From: Amycolatopsis cihanbeyliensis
Lineage (GTDB): Bacteria; Actinomycetota; Actinomycetes; Mycobacteriales; Pseudonocardiaceae
Length of the DNA: 64,000 nucleotides
Direction: 5' to 3'
NCBI RefSeq assembly: GCF_006715045.1
Contig: NZ_VFML01000002.1
Location: forward strand, 868,001-932,000
Under the pieces are notes generated by a model. The model was not told the origin of the DNA, did not search any database, and was given only the letters and a program-made list of their open reading frames with translations. How positions within the stretch are numbered: the first letter of the stretch is position 1; every line of letters begins with the position of its first letter. Below are positions 1 to 8,553 of this stretch, piece by piece. The translations under genes were made by a program, and so were the position numbers.

Positions 1-285
1 GCCGAGGCCGACCTGGTGATCACCGGCGAGGGCTCGCTCGACGCGCAGAGCCTCGACGGCAAGGCACCTGCCGGGATCGCCACCAGGGCGGGCGAGCGAG
101 AGGTGCCGGTGCTGGCCGTCGCCGGGCGCGTGCTGCTCGGCGAGGCCGAACTGGCCGCGGCGGGTATCGCGGCCAGCCGTGCGCTGGTCGACCATGCCCC
201 ATCGGCGGAGCACGCCCAGCGTGCCGCCTACCCGCTGCTGCGCGAACAGACCGCGACCCTGCTGCGCTCCTGGCTCGCCCGCTGA
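1..285 (+). CDS. Glycerate kinase, C-terminal fragment
   Basis: This is the last 94 codons of a glycerate kinase of the GlxK/GarK type; the start lies before the window. Such enzymes phosphorylate D-glycerate for entry into glycolysis. The visible part has the family's late VITGEGSLD motif (residues about 6-14 of the fragment) followed by the GKAPAGIA segment and the closing alpha/beta region. It ends at TGA 283-285, just before a strong hairpin shared with the convergent gene. The family call rests on the GEGSLD..GKAP pattern only. Confidence 0.85.
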   Translation, partial: AEADLVITGEGSLDAQSLDGKAPAGIATRAGEREVPVLAVAGRVLLGEAELAAAGIAASRALVDHAPSAEHAQRAAYPLLREQTATLLRSWLAR

Positions 286-302
286 CCTCGGTGGGAAGTC
301 TC

Positions 303-360
303 GGTGGGAAGTCGCCGCAAGCTTCCTGGTGGCAGGGGAACGTGCCGGCGACTTCCCACC
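303..360. terminator. Bidirectional terminator hairpin
   Basis: Perfect 15-bp inverted repeat: GGTGGGAAGTCGCCG at 303-317 and its complement at 346-360, with a 28-nt loop that can pair further. It lies 18 bp after the glycerate kinase stop and 6 bp after the HesB stop on the other strand, so it can end both convergent transcripts. Confidence 0.8.
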
Positions 361-365
361 TCCGG

Positions 366-677
366 CTACTGAGCCGGCTGGTCACCGTCCGCAGAAGCCT
401 GCTGCATCACGGCGAAGTTGAGCTGCCCCTGGTCGTCCTGCTGGACATCGAGCACCTTGTCGTCGAGGAACTCGGCGGCCTGCGGCTCGAGGAACACCTT
501 GGCACCACCCTCGGTACCGAGCACCTGGTCGCCGTCCTCGGGCTCGTTGGCCACGGAGAGTGCGAGCTGGGCCCCGGCGTCCTGTTGAGCCTGAACCGAG
601 AAACGCAGCCCCGAGTTCTCCTGTTGTGCCGTGAGGGCGCTGATCGCCTCGGCGGCCGCGTCGGTCATGGCAAGCAT
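366..677 (-). CDS. HesB/IscA-fold protein without cysteines
   Basis: A 103-residue protein of the Fe-S biogenesis (HesB/IscA/ErpA) fold: the pattern SGLRFSVQ .. GAQLALSV .. GAKVFLEPQAAEFLDDKVLDVQ follows the family core, where LxxxxxxxLxGxxIDY is usual. IscA-type proteins bind Fe-S clusters or iron through three cysteines. This protein has no cysteine at all, so a scaffold role is unlikely and the function is unknown. The start ATG 677 has AAGG six bases upstream; a second ATG lies three codons in. It is convergent with glycerate kinase. Confidence 0.7.
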   Translation of the reverse strand: MLAMTDAAAEAISALTAQQENSGLRFSVQAQQDAGAQLALSVANEPEDGDQVLGTEGGAKVFLEPQAAEFLDDKVLDVQQDDQGQLNFAVMQQASADGDQPAQ

Positions 678-876
678 GTTCGACCTTCCCTTCGGTCGCG
701 GTCGTTGCGCTGTGCCACCCCCACGGTAGGGGTGGGTTACGTCGGGCGCTCGGGGTGGGCGAGACTAATCGCGCCATCGCAGGTCACGGCCTCGGCCGGA
801 GAGCCATCCTGGTCACGCAGCGGAAACGTCCCACGTCTGCGCGGGCACGCGCGGCGGCCCCGCTAAGCTCTCGTCC

Positions 877-1662
877 GTGACCAACGGCGACCTCGCGCCG
901 GCCGCCCGGCTCCGCCTCGGCCCGGAACTGCTGTCCACCCTGCTCGACTACCTTCGCGGCGAGATCGCCGGCTGCCTCGGCGCGGGGCTGTGCACCGCGG
1001 CGGCGGAACCGCGCCTGCTGGCCTCCTCCGGAGTGGCCGCCGAATTCGACCGCCTGCAGCGGGAACTGGACTGTGGCCCCACCACGCATGCCGCGCGCGA
1101 GCAGGAAGCCGTGTCCTCCGCCGACCTCGCCACCGACGAGCGCTGGCCGGAGCTCGCGGCCGCGGTGGCCGCGCGCCCGGACGGGCCATCACCGCTGGCC
1201 GCGAGGGCGGTGGCGGGGAGCTGGGACGACGAGGGGCCGATCGTGTTCACGCTCTACCTCGACCACGAGCCCACCGCCACGGACCTTCGCACGATCGAAC
1301 AGGTAGAGCCCATGCTGGCCATGTCCGCGGCCCTGGTGGAGTACTGCTCGGACGAGGTGCTGCGCGCCGACCAGCTCGTCCAGATGGTCGAGCACCGGCG
1401 GATCATCGAGCAGGCCAAAGGGATGATCATGGCCGCGTGCCGCTGTGACGCCGAGACGGCCTTCCGTTCCCTGGTCGTGGCCAGCCAGCACTTCAACGTG
1501 AAGCTGCGCGACCTCGCGGTGGCCACCGTGGAACTGGTCGGCGACGCCCCCGCCGAGGAGGCCCCTTCCGAGTTGCTGGGTGCCAAGGGAACGGTCGAAC
1601 CCGCGGGGAACAAGGCCAGGCATGCCGCGAACCGAATGTGGGCGGCGTTGGACTCCGGTTGA
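877..1662 (+). CDS. GAF and ANTAR domain transcription antitermination regulator
   Basis: 261 residues. The N-terminal two thirds (about 15-165) look like a GAF sensor domain, and residues about 170-230 form an ANTAR domain: the stretch QLVQMVEHRRIIEQAKGMIM, then a second helix with FRSLVVASQHFNVKLRDLA. ANTAR proteins bind paired RNA hairpins in nascent transcripts and block termination; the GAF domain is presumed to sense a ligand or redox state. The GTG start at 877 fits the domain start. It appears monocistronic; the target RNA is not evident here. Confidence 0.85.
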   Translation: MTNGDLAPAARLRLGPELLSTLLDYLRGEIAGCLGAGLCTAAAEPRLLASSGVAAEFDRLQRELDCGPTTHAAREQEAVSSADLATDERWPELAAAVAARPDGPSPLAARAVAGSWDDEGPIVFTLYLDHEPTATDLRTIEQVEPMLAMSAALVEYCSDEVLRADQLVQMVEHRRIIEQAKGMIMAACRCDAETAFRSLVVASQHFNVKLRDLAVATVELVGDAPAEEAPSELLGAKGTVEPAGNKARHAANRMWAALDSG

Positions 1663-1675
1663 GAAGCGCGGTTCA

Positions 1676-1853
1676 AGGAGGGTTATTCAGAACGACCCAG
1701 CGACCGCGGGCCGCCAGGCCCATGGTCACCGCGGCGCGCAGCGCCACCGTGTGGGTGGCGGTGGGCGACGGGCGGGAGGTCGTTGCAGGTTACAGCAGTA
1801 GTGACGCACACTACGGACCTGAATAACCCGACCGCGGAATAAGACACAGGACG
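1676..1853 (+). repeat. Dispersed 178-bp element, family A, copy 1
   Basis: Near-identical over most of its length to 31136-31313. It carries a perfect 10-bp terminal inverted repeat, GGTTATTCAG at 1681-1690 and CTGAATAACC at 1819-1828, and is GC-rich and strongly foldable in between. A 34-codon reading frame from ATG 1721 to the TAA in the right arm is kept in both copies but differs at about 10 codons. No transposase is present. This sits in the 450-bp gap 1663-2112; the rest of that gap (1854-2112) holds only the presumed promoter of the STAS gene. Confidence 0.8.
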
Positions 1854-2112
1854 CGCGCCCACGCATCACGCCGGTCAGGCACCTTCGTCACCAGCTCCTG
1901 GCCGAGACATGATCGTTCTCGCCCGAAGGAGTGGTTGCCGAGCTCGGAGGCCTTCCGTAACGTGGGGGTCACGGTTGAGCAACCAGCCGAAGGGAGCGGG
2001 CCCACCGCATCTCCTTCCCAGTGGTCGTTGGCGACCGGTCACCTCTCGTGTGGCAGATGATGACGGCCCCGCTTCCTCGCCTCACTCACGTGCCAGCTGG
2101 AGGGAGCTAACC

Positions 2113-2571
2113 GTGCGGACCACCACTACACCCGATGTAGCCGAGACATCCGCGGTAGCCGAACGAGTACACCGCGACGAGGAGCGGCAGGCCATCCGCC
2201 TGCATGGCTTGCACGTCGACGTCGAGCGGCGTGGGTACGACATACTGCTCGCCCGACTCCATGGCGACATCGACATCGCCTCGGCCCCCGGGCTACGACG
2301 CTGCGTCGATCTCGTTCCCGAACACGGCCGGGGCCTGGTGCTCGATCTGGACGGGGTGGAGTTCCTCGGCTCGGCCGGCATCTCCATCCTTGTCGACCTC
2401 GCGCGCAACCCGCCCCGGGAGGACGTCCGCTGGGCCGTGGCCGCGAGTGGCCGTGCCGTGCTGCGACCGCTGGAGGCCACCGGTTACCTGAACCTGGTAC
2501 CCGCCTACCCCACCGTGGACGCCGCGATGGCCGCGGTCCGGTCGGCGGGCGGTACACGTCACAGCGGTTGA
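2113..2571 (+). CDS. STAS domain anti-sigma factor antagonist
   Basis: 152 residues when started at GTG 2113, which follows AGGGAG at 2101-2106; the frame is open further upstream but without coding character. The core (about 45-140) is a SpoIIAA/RsbV-like STAS domain: LHGDIDIASAPGLRRCVD, then LDLDGVEFLGSAGISILVDLA, where the serine of GSAG is at the site that partner anti-sigma kinases phosphorylate. In such systems the unphosphorylated antagonist sequesters the kinase and frees a sigma factor. No kinase or sigma gene is adjacent, so the partner is elsewhere. Confidence 0.85.
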   Translation: MRTTTTPDVAETSAVAERVHRDEERQAIRLHGLHVDVERRGYDILLARLHGDIDIASAPGLRRCVDLVPEHGRGLVLDLDGVEFLGSAGISILVDLARNPPREDVRWAVAASGRAVLRPLEATGYLNLVPAYPTVDAAMAAVRSAGGTRHSG

Positions 2572-2619
2572 CCGGCCCGGCAGGTTCCCAAAGATCCACA
2601 GTAGACATACCTTTTCGGT

Positions 2620-3066
2620 ATGGCAGTGGCGATCCCGGCGCACGGCGGCGAGGAGCACTCCGCCGCCCCGGCGCGGCGGGAGTTCGGCAGGCATGCCGCC
2701 TGGTACGTGGCGGCGGGAGCGGCGACCACCGGCCTGCAGGCCCTGCTGTTCCTGGCGCTGCGGCAACCGCTCGGGTCGCATCCGGCCAACCTGCTGGCGA
2801 TCGCGGTGACCACACTGGCCAACACCGAGTTCCACCGCAGGGTGACCTTCGCCGGGGCGGCGAGTCCTACCGGCCGCCGCTACCTGCAGGCCGTGCTCAC
2901 CTTCGCGTTCTACGCGGGCTACGGCGCCGCGGTGCTGTTCACCCTGCACGCGGTGGCCCCGCAGGCAGGGGCCGTGGCCGAGTCCGTCGCGGTCGCCGCG
3001 GCCAGCCTCGCCGGGGGCGTCATCCGGTTTCTCGCCCTGCGGTCCTGGGTCTTCCTCCGGGGATGA
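2620..3066 (+). CDS. GtrA family membrane protein
   Basis: 148 residues with four predicted membrane segments and the GtrA-like pattern: Ala-rich helix 1 (WYVAAGAATTGLQALLF), then NLLAIAVTTLANTEFHRRVTF, and a final helix ending IRFLALRSWVF. GtrA proteins are thought to move lipid-linked sugars across the membrane or to support glycosyltransferases. The ATG at 2620 lies inside a small palindrome (CATACC at 2606-2611, GGTATG at 2617-2622) and has no clear ribosome binding site, so translation may be leaderless. Confidence 0.8.
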   Translation: MAVAIPAHGGEEHSAAPARREFGRHAAWYVAAGAATTGLQALLFLALRQPLGSHPANLLAIAVTTLANTEFHRRVTFAGAASPTGRRYLQAVLTFAFYAGYGAAVLFTLHAVAPQAGAVAESVAVAAASLAGGVIRFLALRSWVFLRG

Positions 3067-3128
3067 CCTCCGGCCCCGGGCGAGCGCGACGGCCGGGCAC
3101 CGGAACCGGATGTCTACACTCGACGGTC

Positions 3129-3491
3129 GTGGCAGCAGAGCAGGAGGAGCCCGAAGAGCAGGAAGAGTCCGAGCCGGACTACCGGTTCACCCTGGCCAAC
3201 GAGCGCACCTTCCTGGCCTGGATCCGCACCGCACTCGGCCTGCTCGCCGGCGGGGTGGCCGTGCACCAGCTGGTCCCCGACCTCGCCGTGCCCGGGGCGC
3301 GCACGGCCTTGGCCGCGCTCTGCGTCGCACTGGCCGCGGTACTCGCCGCGGGTAGTTACCCCCGCTGGCGGAACGCGCAACGGGCCATGCGCCGCGGGCG
3401 GCCGCTGCCGCGCGGTCACCTGATCCTGGTGCTGGCCGGTGGGGTCCTGGTGATCACGGCGTTCGCCGCGGTACTCGTGGTGGCCGGATGA
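3129..3491 (+). CDS. DUF202 (YidH-like) membrane protein
   Basis: 120 residues from GTG 3129. After an acidic head (residues 1-16, rich in Glu) comes the DUF202 signature YRFTLANERTFLAWIRTALGLLAGG and three membrane helices. The function of DUF202 proteins is unknown. Its stop overlaps the start of a second DUF202 gene by four bases (ATGA at 3488-3491), an arrangement seen in many actinomycetes, so the two products probably work together. Confidence 0.85.
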   Translation: MAAEQEEPEEQEESEPDYRFTLANERTFLAWIRTALGLLAGGVAVHQLVPDLAVPGARTALAALCVALAAVLAAGSYPRWRNAQRAMRRGRPLPRGHLILVLAGGVLVITAFAAVLVVAG

Positions 3492-3790
3492 CCGCCCCGG
3501 ACGGGCTGCAACCCGAGCGGACCGGGCTGGCCTGGCAACGCACCGCACTGGCCTCGGCGGCGTGCACCCTGCTGCTCGCGCACGCCGCCGCGCAGGAGGG
3601 CTGGCGCACGGCGACCGTGCCCACCGCGCTCGCCGCCGCGGGCACGGTCGCGATGGTCGTGATCGGCAGGCGGCGTGCCCGTGGGCTCCGCGAGGACCGC
3701 GCGCCGGGACCACCGGGCCGCGGGCAGGCCGGCACGGTGGCGGCGCTGGTGCTGCTCACCGCGCTGGCCGCGCTGCTGTCCCTGTCGTAG
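3488..3790 (+). CDS. DUF202 membrane protein, second of pair
   Basis: 100 residues, three membrane helices, with the shortened family motif LQPERTGLAWQRTALASA near the N-terminus and a basic loop (residues about 58-70). It is translationally coupled to the preceding DUF202 gene by ATGA overlap. It probably forms a heteromeric inner-membrane complex with the upstream protein, which is inference only. Confidence 0.85.
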   Translation: MTAPDGLQPERTGLAWQRTALASAACTLLLAHAAAQEGWRTATVPTALAAAGTVAMVVIGRRRARGLREDRAPGPPGRGQAGTVAALVLLTALAALLSLS

Positions 3791-3815
3791 CCGTGCCTCG
3801 GCCGTACGCCGTGCC

Positions 3816-4790
3816 CTACTGTCCGCGCAGCGCCGGCAAGAGGGTGGACTCGGCGAAGTCGAGGAACTTCTCCTGGTGGTCCCCGCCGATCTGGACCAGC
3901 GCCAGGTCGGTGAACCCGGCCTCGGCGAACGGCCGAGCGGCGGCCACGATCGGTTCGACGTCCGGGCCGCACGGGATGCTCTCCGCGACGTCCCGCTCGG
4001 TCACGAACCGGGTCGCGCCGGCGAAGGAGGCCGGTCCGGGCAACTCGGCGTTCACCTTCCAGCCACCGGCGAACCACCGGAACTGCTCGTGCGCGCGGCG
4101 CACCGCGGTGTCGGGGTCCGGATCCCAGCAGACCGGTAGCTGCGCGATCTTGCGGGAGTGTTCCTGGCCCAGCTCGGAACGTTCCCGGTCCCAGTCCCGG
4201 CACAGCCGCTCCTCCGGCTGCACCGCGATCAGCGCGTCCGCGAGCGGGGCGAACCGGCCGACCGACTGGGCACCGGAGACCGCGACACCGATCGGTGTGC
4301 GGACCTCCGGCAGGTCCCACAGCCGGGCGGAGTCCACCCGGTAGTGCCTGCCCACGTAGTTGACCTGCCCGCCGTCGAACAGCTCGCCGATGATGTCCAG
4401 TGCCTCGGTCAGCATCTCATGCCGCACGTTCGCCGGGGGCCAACCGCCGCCGACCACGTGCTCGTTCAGGTTCTCCCCCGCGCCGAGCCCCAGGGTGAAG
4501 CGATCGCCGGACAGCAGCGACACGGTGGCGGCCTTCTGCGCGACCACCGCCGGGTGGTAGCGCAGCAGTGGGCAGGTCACGAAGCTCATCAGGCCGACCC
4601 GCTGTGTCACCTGGGTGACCGCGCCGAGCACGCTCCAGGCGTACGGCGAGTGCCCCTGCTCGTCCAGCCAGGGGAAGTAGTGATCGCTGATCACCTCGAA
4701 GTCGAAGCCCGCCCGTTCCGCCCCGGCGGCATGCGACACCAGGGCACGCGGGCCGGCCTGCTCGGTCAGCAACGTGTAGCCGAACCGCAT
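3816..4790 (-). CDS. LLM-class F420-dependent oxidoreductase
   Basis: 324 residues of the luciferase-like TIM-barrel superfamily. MRFGYTLLTEQAGPRALVSHAAGAERAGFDF, SDHYFPWLDEQGHSPYAW and FTLGLGAGENLNEHVVGGGWP match the F420-dependent G6PD-like subgroup (TIGR03557 style). These enzymes use reduced or oxidised F420 as hydride carrier; the substrate cannot be read from the sequence. It ends 26 bp from the convergent DUF202 gene and lies downstream of whiB on the same strand, 19 bp after the WhiB stop. Confidence 0.85.
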   Translation of the reverse strand: MRFGYTLLTEQAGPRALVSHAAGAERAGFDFEVISDHYFPWLDEQGHSPYAWSVLGAVTQVTQRVGLMSFVTCPLLRYHPAVVAQKAATVSLLSGDRFTLGLGAGENLNEHVVGGGWPPANVRHEMLTEALDIIGELFDGGQVNYVGRHYRVDSARLWDLPEVRTPIGVAVSGAQSVGRFAPLADALIAVQPEERLCRDWDRERSELGQEHSRKIAQLPVCWDPDPDTAVRRAHEQFRWFAGGWKVNAELPGPASFAGATRFVTERDVAESIPCGPDVEPIVAAARPFAEAGFTDLALVQIGGDHQEKFLDFAESTLLPALRGQ

Positions 4791-4809
4791 CGGATATCCC
4801 CCTCATGGC

Positions 4810-5103
4810 TCACGCGGCGGGCAAACGCTTGCGCCGGACAATCGCCTCGCGCCGCTCGGTCTCGTCCAGCCCGCCCCAGACCCCGAAGGGCTCCCGCGTG
4901 GTCAGCGCGTGGTGCCGACACTCCACGATGACCGGGCAGGTCCGGCAGACGCGCTTGGCCCTGGCGACCCGATCGGTCCGCGCGACGCCACGTTCACCGT
5001 CCGGGTGGAAGAACACCGCGCTGTCCAGATTGCGGCAGTTGCCGTGGCGCTGCCACTCCCAGGTCTCCGCGACGGGAGTCGGCAGCCGGGACGTGTCCGC
5101 CAT
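4810..5103 (-). CDS. whiB3: WhiB3/WhiD-type Fe-S transcription regulator
   Basis: 97 residues. The four cluster-binding cysteines are seen as C-x29-C-x2-C-x5-C (GNCRNLD, then VCRTCPVIVEC), followed by the GVWGGLDE turn and a basic C-terminus (RRKRLPAA). Spacing and the FFHPDGERG segment are closest to mycobacterial WhiB3 and Streptomyces WhiD, which sense NO/O2/redox state and tune metabolism or differentiation. The start at ATG 5103 is fixed by a perfect GGAGGTGAT four bases upstream; a longer frame reaches 5172 without support. It lies 65 bp after the NADH dehydrogenase gene. Confidence 0.88.
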   Translation of the reverse strand: MADTSRLPTPVAETWEWQRHGNCRNLDSAVFFHPDGERGVARTDRVARAKRVCRTCPVIVECRHHALTTREPFGVWGGLDETERREAIVRRKRLPAA

Positions 5104-5168
5104 GGGGATCACCTCCGCGGTCGCTGGCGGGCATTCGATGCGTCCGGAGTACCCGGCGAGCGAGTGGA

Positions 5169-6500
5169 TCACACCTCCCGCTCACCACCCGCGCGGACGA
5201 ATTCCTTACGCGGCTCGTGCTGCTCGCCGAGCGCGACGATCTGCCGGCGAAACGGCAGGGACAGCGCCCAGTCGGCGGCGATGCGCGCCTTGCGGTGCGC
5301 GGTGGGCATGGTGGCCAGGTGATAGCCCCGGTGCAGCGCCCAGGCGGGGACTCCCCTCAGCTTCACCCCGTAGATCTCGGCAACCCCGCGGTAGAGCCCC
5401 AGGCTGGCCACCGAGCCGGCGTAGGAGTGCCGGTACCGGCGCTGCGTGCCGCCGTGCAGCAGGGCGATCACATTGCGCGCCAACCGCTTGGCCTGGCGGG
5501 CGGCGTGCTGCGCCGAGGGCGCGCAGACCGCGTCCGGGTCCTTACTGGTCAGGTCCGGGACGGCGGCGCAGTCACCCGCGGCGAACACGCCCGGCGCCCC
5601 CTCCACGGCCAGTGTGGCCGAGCACCGCACCCTGCCCCGCTCGTCCAGCGGGAGATCGGTGTCCGCCAGCATCGGGCTCGGCTTCACCCCCGCGGTCCAC
5701 ACCACGGTGTCCGCGTCGAACTCCACGCCGTTGTCCAGCACCACGTGGCCGTTCTCCGTCGAGGTCATGGTGGTGTTCAGGTAGCACTCGAACCCGCGTT
5801 CGGCGAGCCGGTCCAGGGTGTACCGGGCCAGCGGCGCGCTGACCTCGGGCATGATCCGGTCCATCGCCTCCACCAGGACCCACCGCATGTCCTCGGCCCG
5901 CAGGTCGTCGTAGTACGGCAACGCGTGCCGGGCCATGTCCTCCAACTCGGCCATGGCCTCGATACCCGCGTAGCCGCCGCCGACGAACGTGAAGGTCAGC
6001 AGGCTCCGCCGCAGCCGCGGATCCAGCGTGCTGGACGCCGCGTCCAACCGGGACAGTACGTGGTTGCGCAGGTAGATGGCTTCCTCGAGGGTCTTGAAGC
6101 CGATCGCGTGCTCGGCGAGGCCGGGTACCGGCATCGTCTTGGACACCGATCCCGGCGCCACCACCAGCAGGTCGTAGCCAAGCTGTTCGGTGTGCCCGTC
6201 CGGAACGCGGAGCGTCACCGACCGGCGCCCGCTGTCGATCCCGGTGACCTCCCCGCAGATCACCTGGCAGCCGGTGAGCACCTCGCGCAGCGGAACGACG
6301 ACATGCCGTGGTTCCACCGAACCCGCGGCGGCCTCGGCGAGAAACGGCTGGTACGTCATGTAGGACCGGGGATCGACCACGGTGATGGCCGCCTCGTGCC
6401 GGGACAGCTTGGCCCGCAGCCTGCGGGCCGCGGTCATCCCGACGTAGCCGCCGCCGATGATCACGATCCTGGTGGCGGTACCGGCGGTGGCGCGGCTCAT
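5169..6500 (-). CDS. ndh: Type II NADH dehydrogenase
   Basis: 443 residues. There are two Rossmann motifs: GGGYVG at about 16-21 for FAD and FVGGGYAG at about 172-179 for NADH, plus the late FAD motif VFAAGDCA (305-312). The pattern matches single-subunit, non-proton-pumping NADH:quinone oxidoreductases, which attach to the membrane through a C-terminal amphipathic region. It overlaps the upstream small acidic gene by four bases and is followed by whiB on the same strand, linking NADH oxidation with a redox-sensing regulator. Confidence 0.85.
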   Translation of the reverse strand: MSRATAGTATRIVIIGGGYVGMTAARRLRAKLSRHEAAITVVDPRSYMTYQPFLAEAAAGSVEPRHVVVPLREVLTGCQVICGEVTGIDSGRRSVTLRVPDGHTEQLGYDLLVVAPGSVSKTMPVPGLAEHAIGFKTLEEAIYLRNHVLSRLDAASSTLDPRLRRSLLTFTFVGGGYAGIEAMAELEDMARHALPYYDDLRAEDMRWVLVEAMDRIMPEVSAPLARYTLDRLAERGFECYLNTTMTSTENGHVVLDNGVEFDADTVVWTAGVKPSPMLADTDLPLDERGRVRCSATLAVEGAPGVFAAGDCAAVPDLTSKDPDAVCAPSAQHAARQAKRLARNVIALLHGGTQRRYRHSYAGSVASLGLYRGVAEIYGVKLRGVPAWALHRGYHLATMPTAHRKARIAADWALSLPFRRQIVALGEQHEPRKEFVRAGGEREV

Positions 6501-6682
6501 CGGCCGGTCACTCCCTCTTCGCCCGCGTCCGGGTCCTCGGCCTCGGGCACCTGCTCGGCGACGTCGGCGGGCTCGGCCTCCAGCGGGACCTCCACCTCCG
6601 CCGGATCGGGCTCCTCCGGCACCGGCAGTCGCTCCTGCTCCAGTACGTCGGCTTCCGGCTGCTGGTCACGTGTCGGATCCAT
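6497..6682 (-). CDS. Small acidic conserved hypothetical protein
   Basis: 61 residues, about one third Asp/Glu, rich in proline, with the repeated pattern PxEADVLEQ .. EAEPADVAEQVPEAEDPD. No known domain or cysteine; probably disordered. It is transcribed first in the ndh-whiB unit and its stop overlaps the ndh start (ATGA at 6497-6500), so the two are likely co-translated. Function unknown. Confidence 0.6.
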   Translation of the reverse strand: MDPTRDQQPEADVLEQERLPVPEEPDPAEVEVPLEAEPADVAEQVPEAEDPDAGEEGVTGR

Positions 6683-6776
6683 ACGCCAGCCATACCCAGC
6701 CCGCCGCTCCCCCAATCCCGCCGGGTGGATGCCCGTCCGCGAAACACGCGACGCGGCCCGGTTCAGGAACGGACGC

Positions 6777-7595
6777 TCAGGGGAGCAGGCGGCGGGCGCC
6801 GAGGGTGACGAGACGCTGGTAGCCCGCGCCGAGCACGCGCGGCAGCAGGTCAATGATCCGGGCGTCCGCACCGATCAGGATCCGGGCACGGTTGCGCTGG
6901 ACACCCCGCACGATAGCGGCGGCCGCGGCCTCCGGGCTGGTCCGCGCCACCCCGTCGAAGGCGCGGACCGCCTTCGCCGCTTCGGCGCCCTGCAGGCCCC
7001 GCGAGTCGCGGGCGATGTTGGTCTTGATCCCGCCGGGATGTACACAGCTCACCCGCACCGGGCCGCGCTCGAGCAGCATCTCCTGGCGCAGCGCCTCGGT
7101 GAACCCGCGGACGGCGAACTTGGCCGCGTTGTACGCGCCCTGCGTCGGCACCCCGATGAAGCCGAACACGCTGGAGACGTTCACCAGATGCCCGTCGCCG
7201 GAGGCCGTCAGGTGCGGCAGGAACGCCTTGGTGCCGTGCACCACACCCCAGAAATTGATGCCCATCAGCCAGTCGAGATGCTCCCACTCCATCTCGGCCA
7301 CACTGGAGGTCAGCGCCACACCGGCGTTGTTCACCACCAGGTTCACCGTGCCGAAGTCGGCCGCGACATCCTCGGCGTGTGCCAGCACGGCCGCGCGATC
7401 CGCGACATCCAGCCGGTAGGAGCGGACCTCGGCCCCGATCTTCTCGCAGTGTGCCGCCGTGTCGGCGATCCGCACCGAGTCCACATCGGACACCGCAAGT
7501 CGGGCGCCACGGGCGGCGAGGTCGAGCGCGAGTGCCCTGCCGATGCCCGAGCCCGCCCCGGTGATCACCGCGACCTTGCCCCCGAAGTCCTTCAT
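6777..7595 (-). CDS. Short-chain dehydrogenase/reductase
   Basis: 272 residues, classical SDR: TGAGSGIG cofactor motif at 12-19, NNAGVAL, and catalytic Ser (VNVSSVFG) and YNAAK (Tyr/Lys). An Asp at the end of strand 2 (VSDVD) indicates NAD preference. The tail resembles mycobacterial acetoin/sterol-type SDRs found beside Baeyer-Villiger monooxygenases. The next two genes on the strand are a second SDR and such a monooxygenase, so a ketone or alcohol degradation role is likely; substrate unknown. Confidence 0.85.
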   Translation of the reverse strand: MKDFGGKVAVITGAGSGIGRALALDLAARGARLAVSDVDSVRIADTAAHCEKIGAEVRSYRLDVADRAAVLAHAEDVAADFGTVNLVVNNAGVALTSSVAEMEWEHLDWLMGINFWGVVHGTKAFLPHLTASGDGHLVNVSSVFGFIGVPTQGAYNAAKFAVRGFTEALRQEMLLERGPVRVSCVHPGGIKTNIARDSRGLQGAEAAKAVRAFDGVARTSPEAAAAAIVRGVQRNRARILIGADARIIDLLPRVLGAGYQRLVTLGARRLLP

Positions 7596-7677
7596 GCTCT
7601 CTCGCCCTCCACCTCGAGGTTAGTGTTACCACCGGTAACCGGTACTGGGAGTACTATCCAAGCCGGACCCCGGGGTG

Positions 7678-8553
7678 TCAACCGGCCCGATCATGGGCGT
7701 GTGCCTGGTCGGCCACGCCCCGCTCGTACTCGGCGCGACCGGCCGCGTCGGTCGAGGTCAGCCCCCGGTCGTCGCCGACGATCCGGCGGGCCAGGTTCAG
7801 CACCCGCTCCGGGGTCACCGCGGCCAGCAGATCCCAGCCGGCCAGGTAACGCGGCACCGGGATCTCGGCCCTGCGGCTGCGGCAGCTCGCGAGCACGGCC
7901 GCCGCGATATCCGGCGGGTCGACGGTCGGCAGGCCCCGGCCGAGTGGCACCCCGGAGGAAAGCCGGGTACGCACCGCGCTCGGCAACACTGCGCTCACGC
8001 TCACCCCGCTGCCCGCGCACTCCCTGCGCACCGCCGCGGTCAGCCCGACGGCGGCGAACTTGCTGGCGTTGTAGACGGCAAGGCCGGGGATCGGGATCTT
8101 GCCCGCCATCGAGGCGACGTTGACCACATGCCCCCGCCCGCGGTCGATCATCCCGGGTAGCACCAGCCGCAGGCCGTGGATCAGGCCCCACACGTTGACG
8201 TCCATGGTGAGCCTGCTGGTCGCGTCGGACTCGGCGAGGAAGCCGCCGAGCGGCATCACCCCGGCGTTGTTCACCAGCACGTCGATCCGGCCGAACCGGT
8301 CCAGCACGCCGGAGACGAAGTCGGCGAACTCCGCACGGGAGGTGACGTCAACCCGCCAGGCACCGGCGCCGCGACCGAGTCCCGCCGCGACCCGCTCGGC
8401 GGCCGGCAGGTCGAGGTCGCCGAGGCAGACGGTGGCGCCGCCGGCCGCGAAGGCCTCGGCGGTGGCCCTGCCGATACCGCGACCGGCGCCGGTGACCAGC
8501 ACGACGGCCCCCGCCAGGTCGATCGGCGGGTATCCGCCGCGCCCCACCCTCAT
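7678..8553 (-). CDS. Short-chain dehydrogenase/reductase
   Basis: 291 residues. TGAGRGIG at about 22-29, LGDLD (NAD type), NNAGVMP, catalytic Ser in VNVASMAG and YNASK. It shares fold and layout with the SDR downstream but is only moderately similar. Its ATG overlaps the stop of the monooxygenase gene by four bases, so they are probably co-translated and act on the same ketone/alcohol or ester route. Confidence 0.85.
   Translation of the reverse strand: MRVGRGGYPPIDLAGAVVLVTGAGRGIGRATAEAFAAGGATVCLGDLDLPAAERVAAGLGRGAGAWRVDVTSRAEFADFVSGVLDRFGRIDVLVNNAGVMPLGGFLAESDATSRLTMDVNVWGLIHGLRLVLPGMIDRGRGHVVNVASMAGKIPIPGLAVYNASKFAAVGLTAAVRRECAGSGVSVSAVLPSAVRTRLSSGVPLGRGLPTVDPPDIAAAVLASCRSRRAEIPVPRYLAGWDLLAAVTPERVLNLARRIVGDDRGLTSTDAAGRAEYERGVADQAHAHDRAG

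Noticed and set aside
1721..1825. 34-codon frame inside the family A element as a gene
   Set aside because: It lies wholly within a repeat, has no convincing ribosome site and differs freely between copies; kept as a property of the element.
5217..8123. Very long open frame (968 codons) opposite ndh and SDR genes
   Set aside because: It is antisense to three well-supported genes, and its protein is an Arg/Gly/His-rich composition typical of the complementary strand of high-GC coding DNA.
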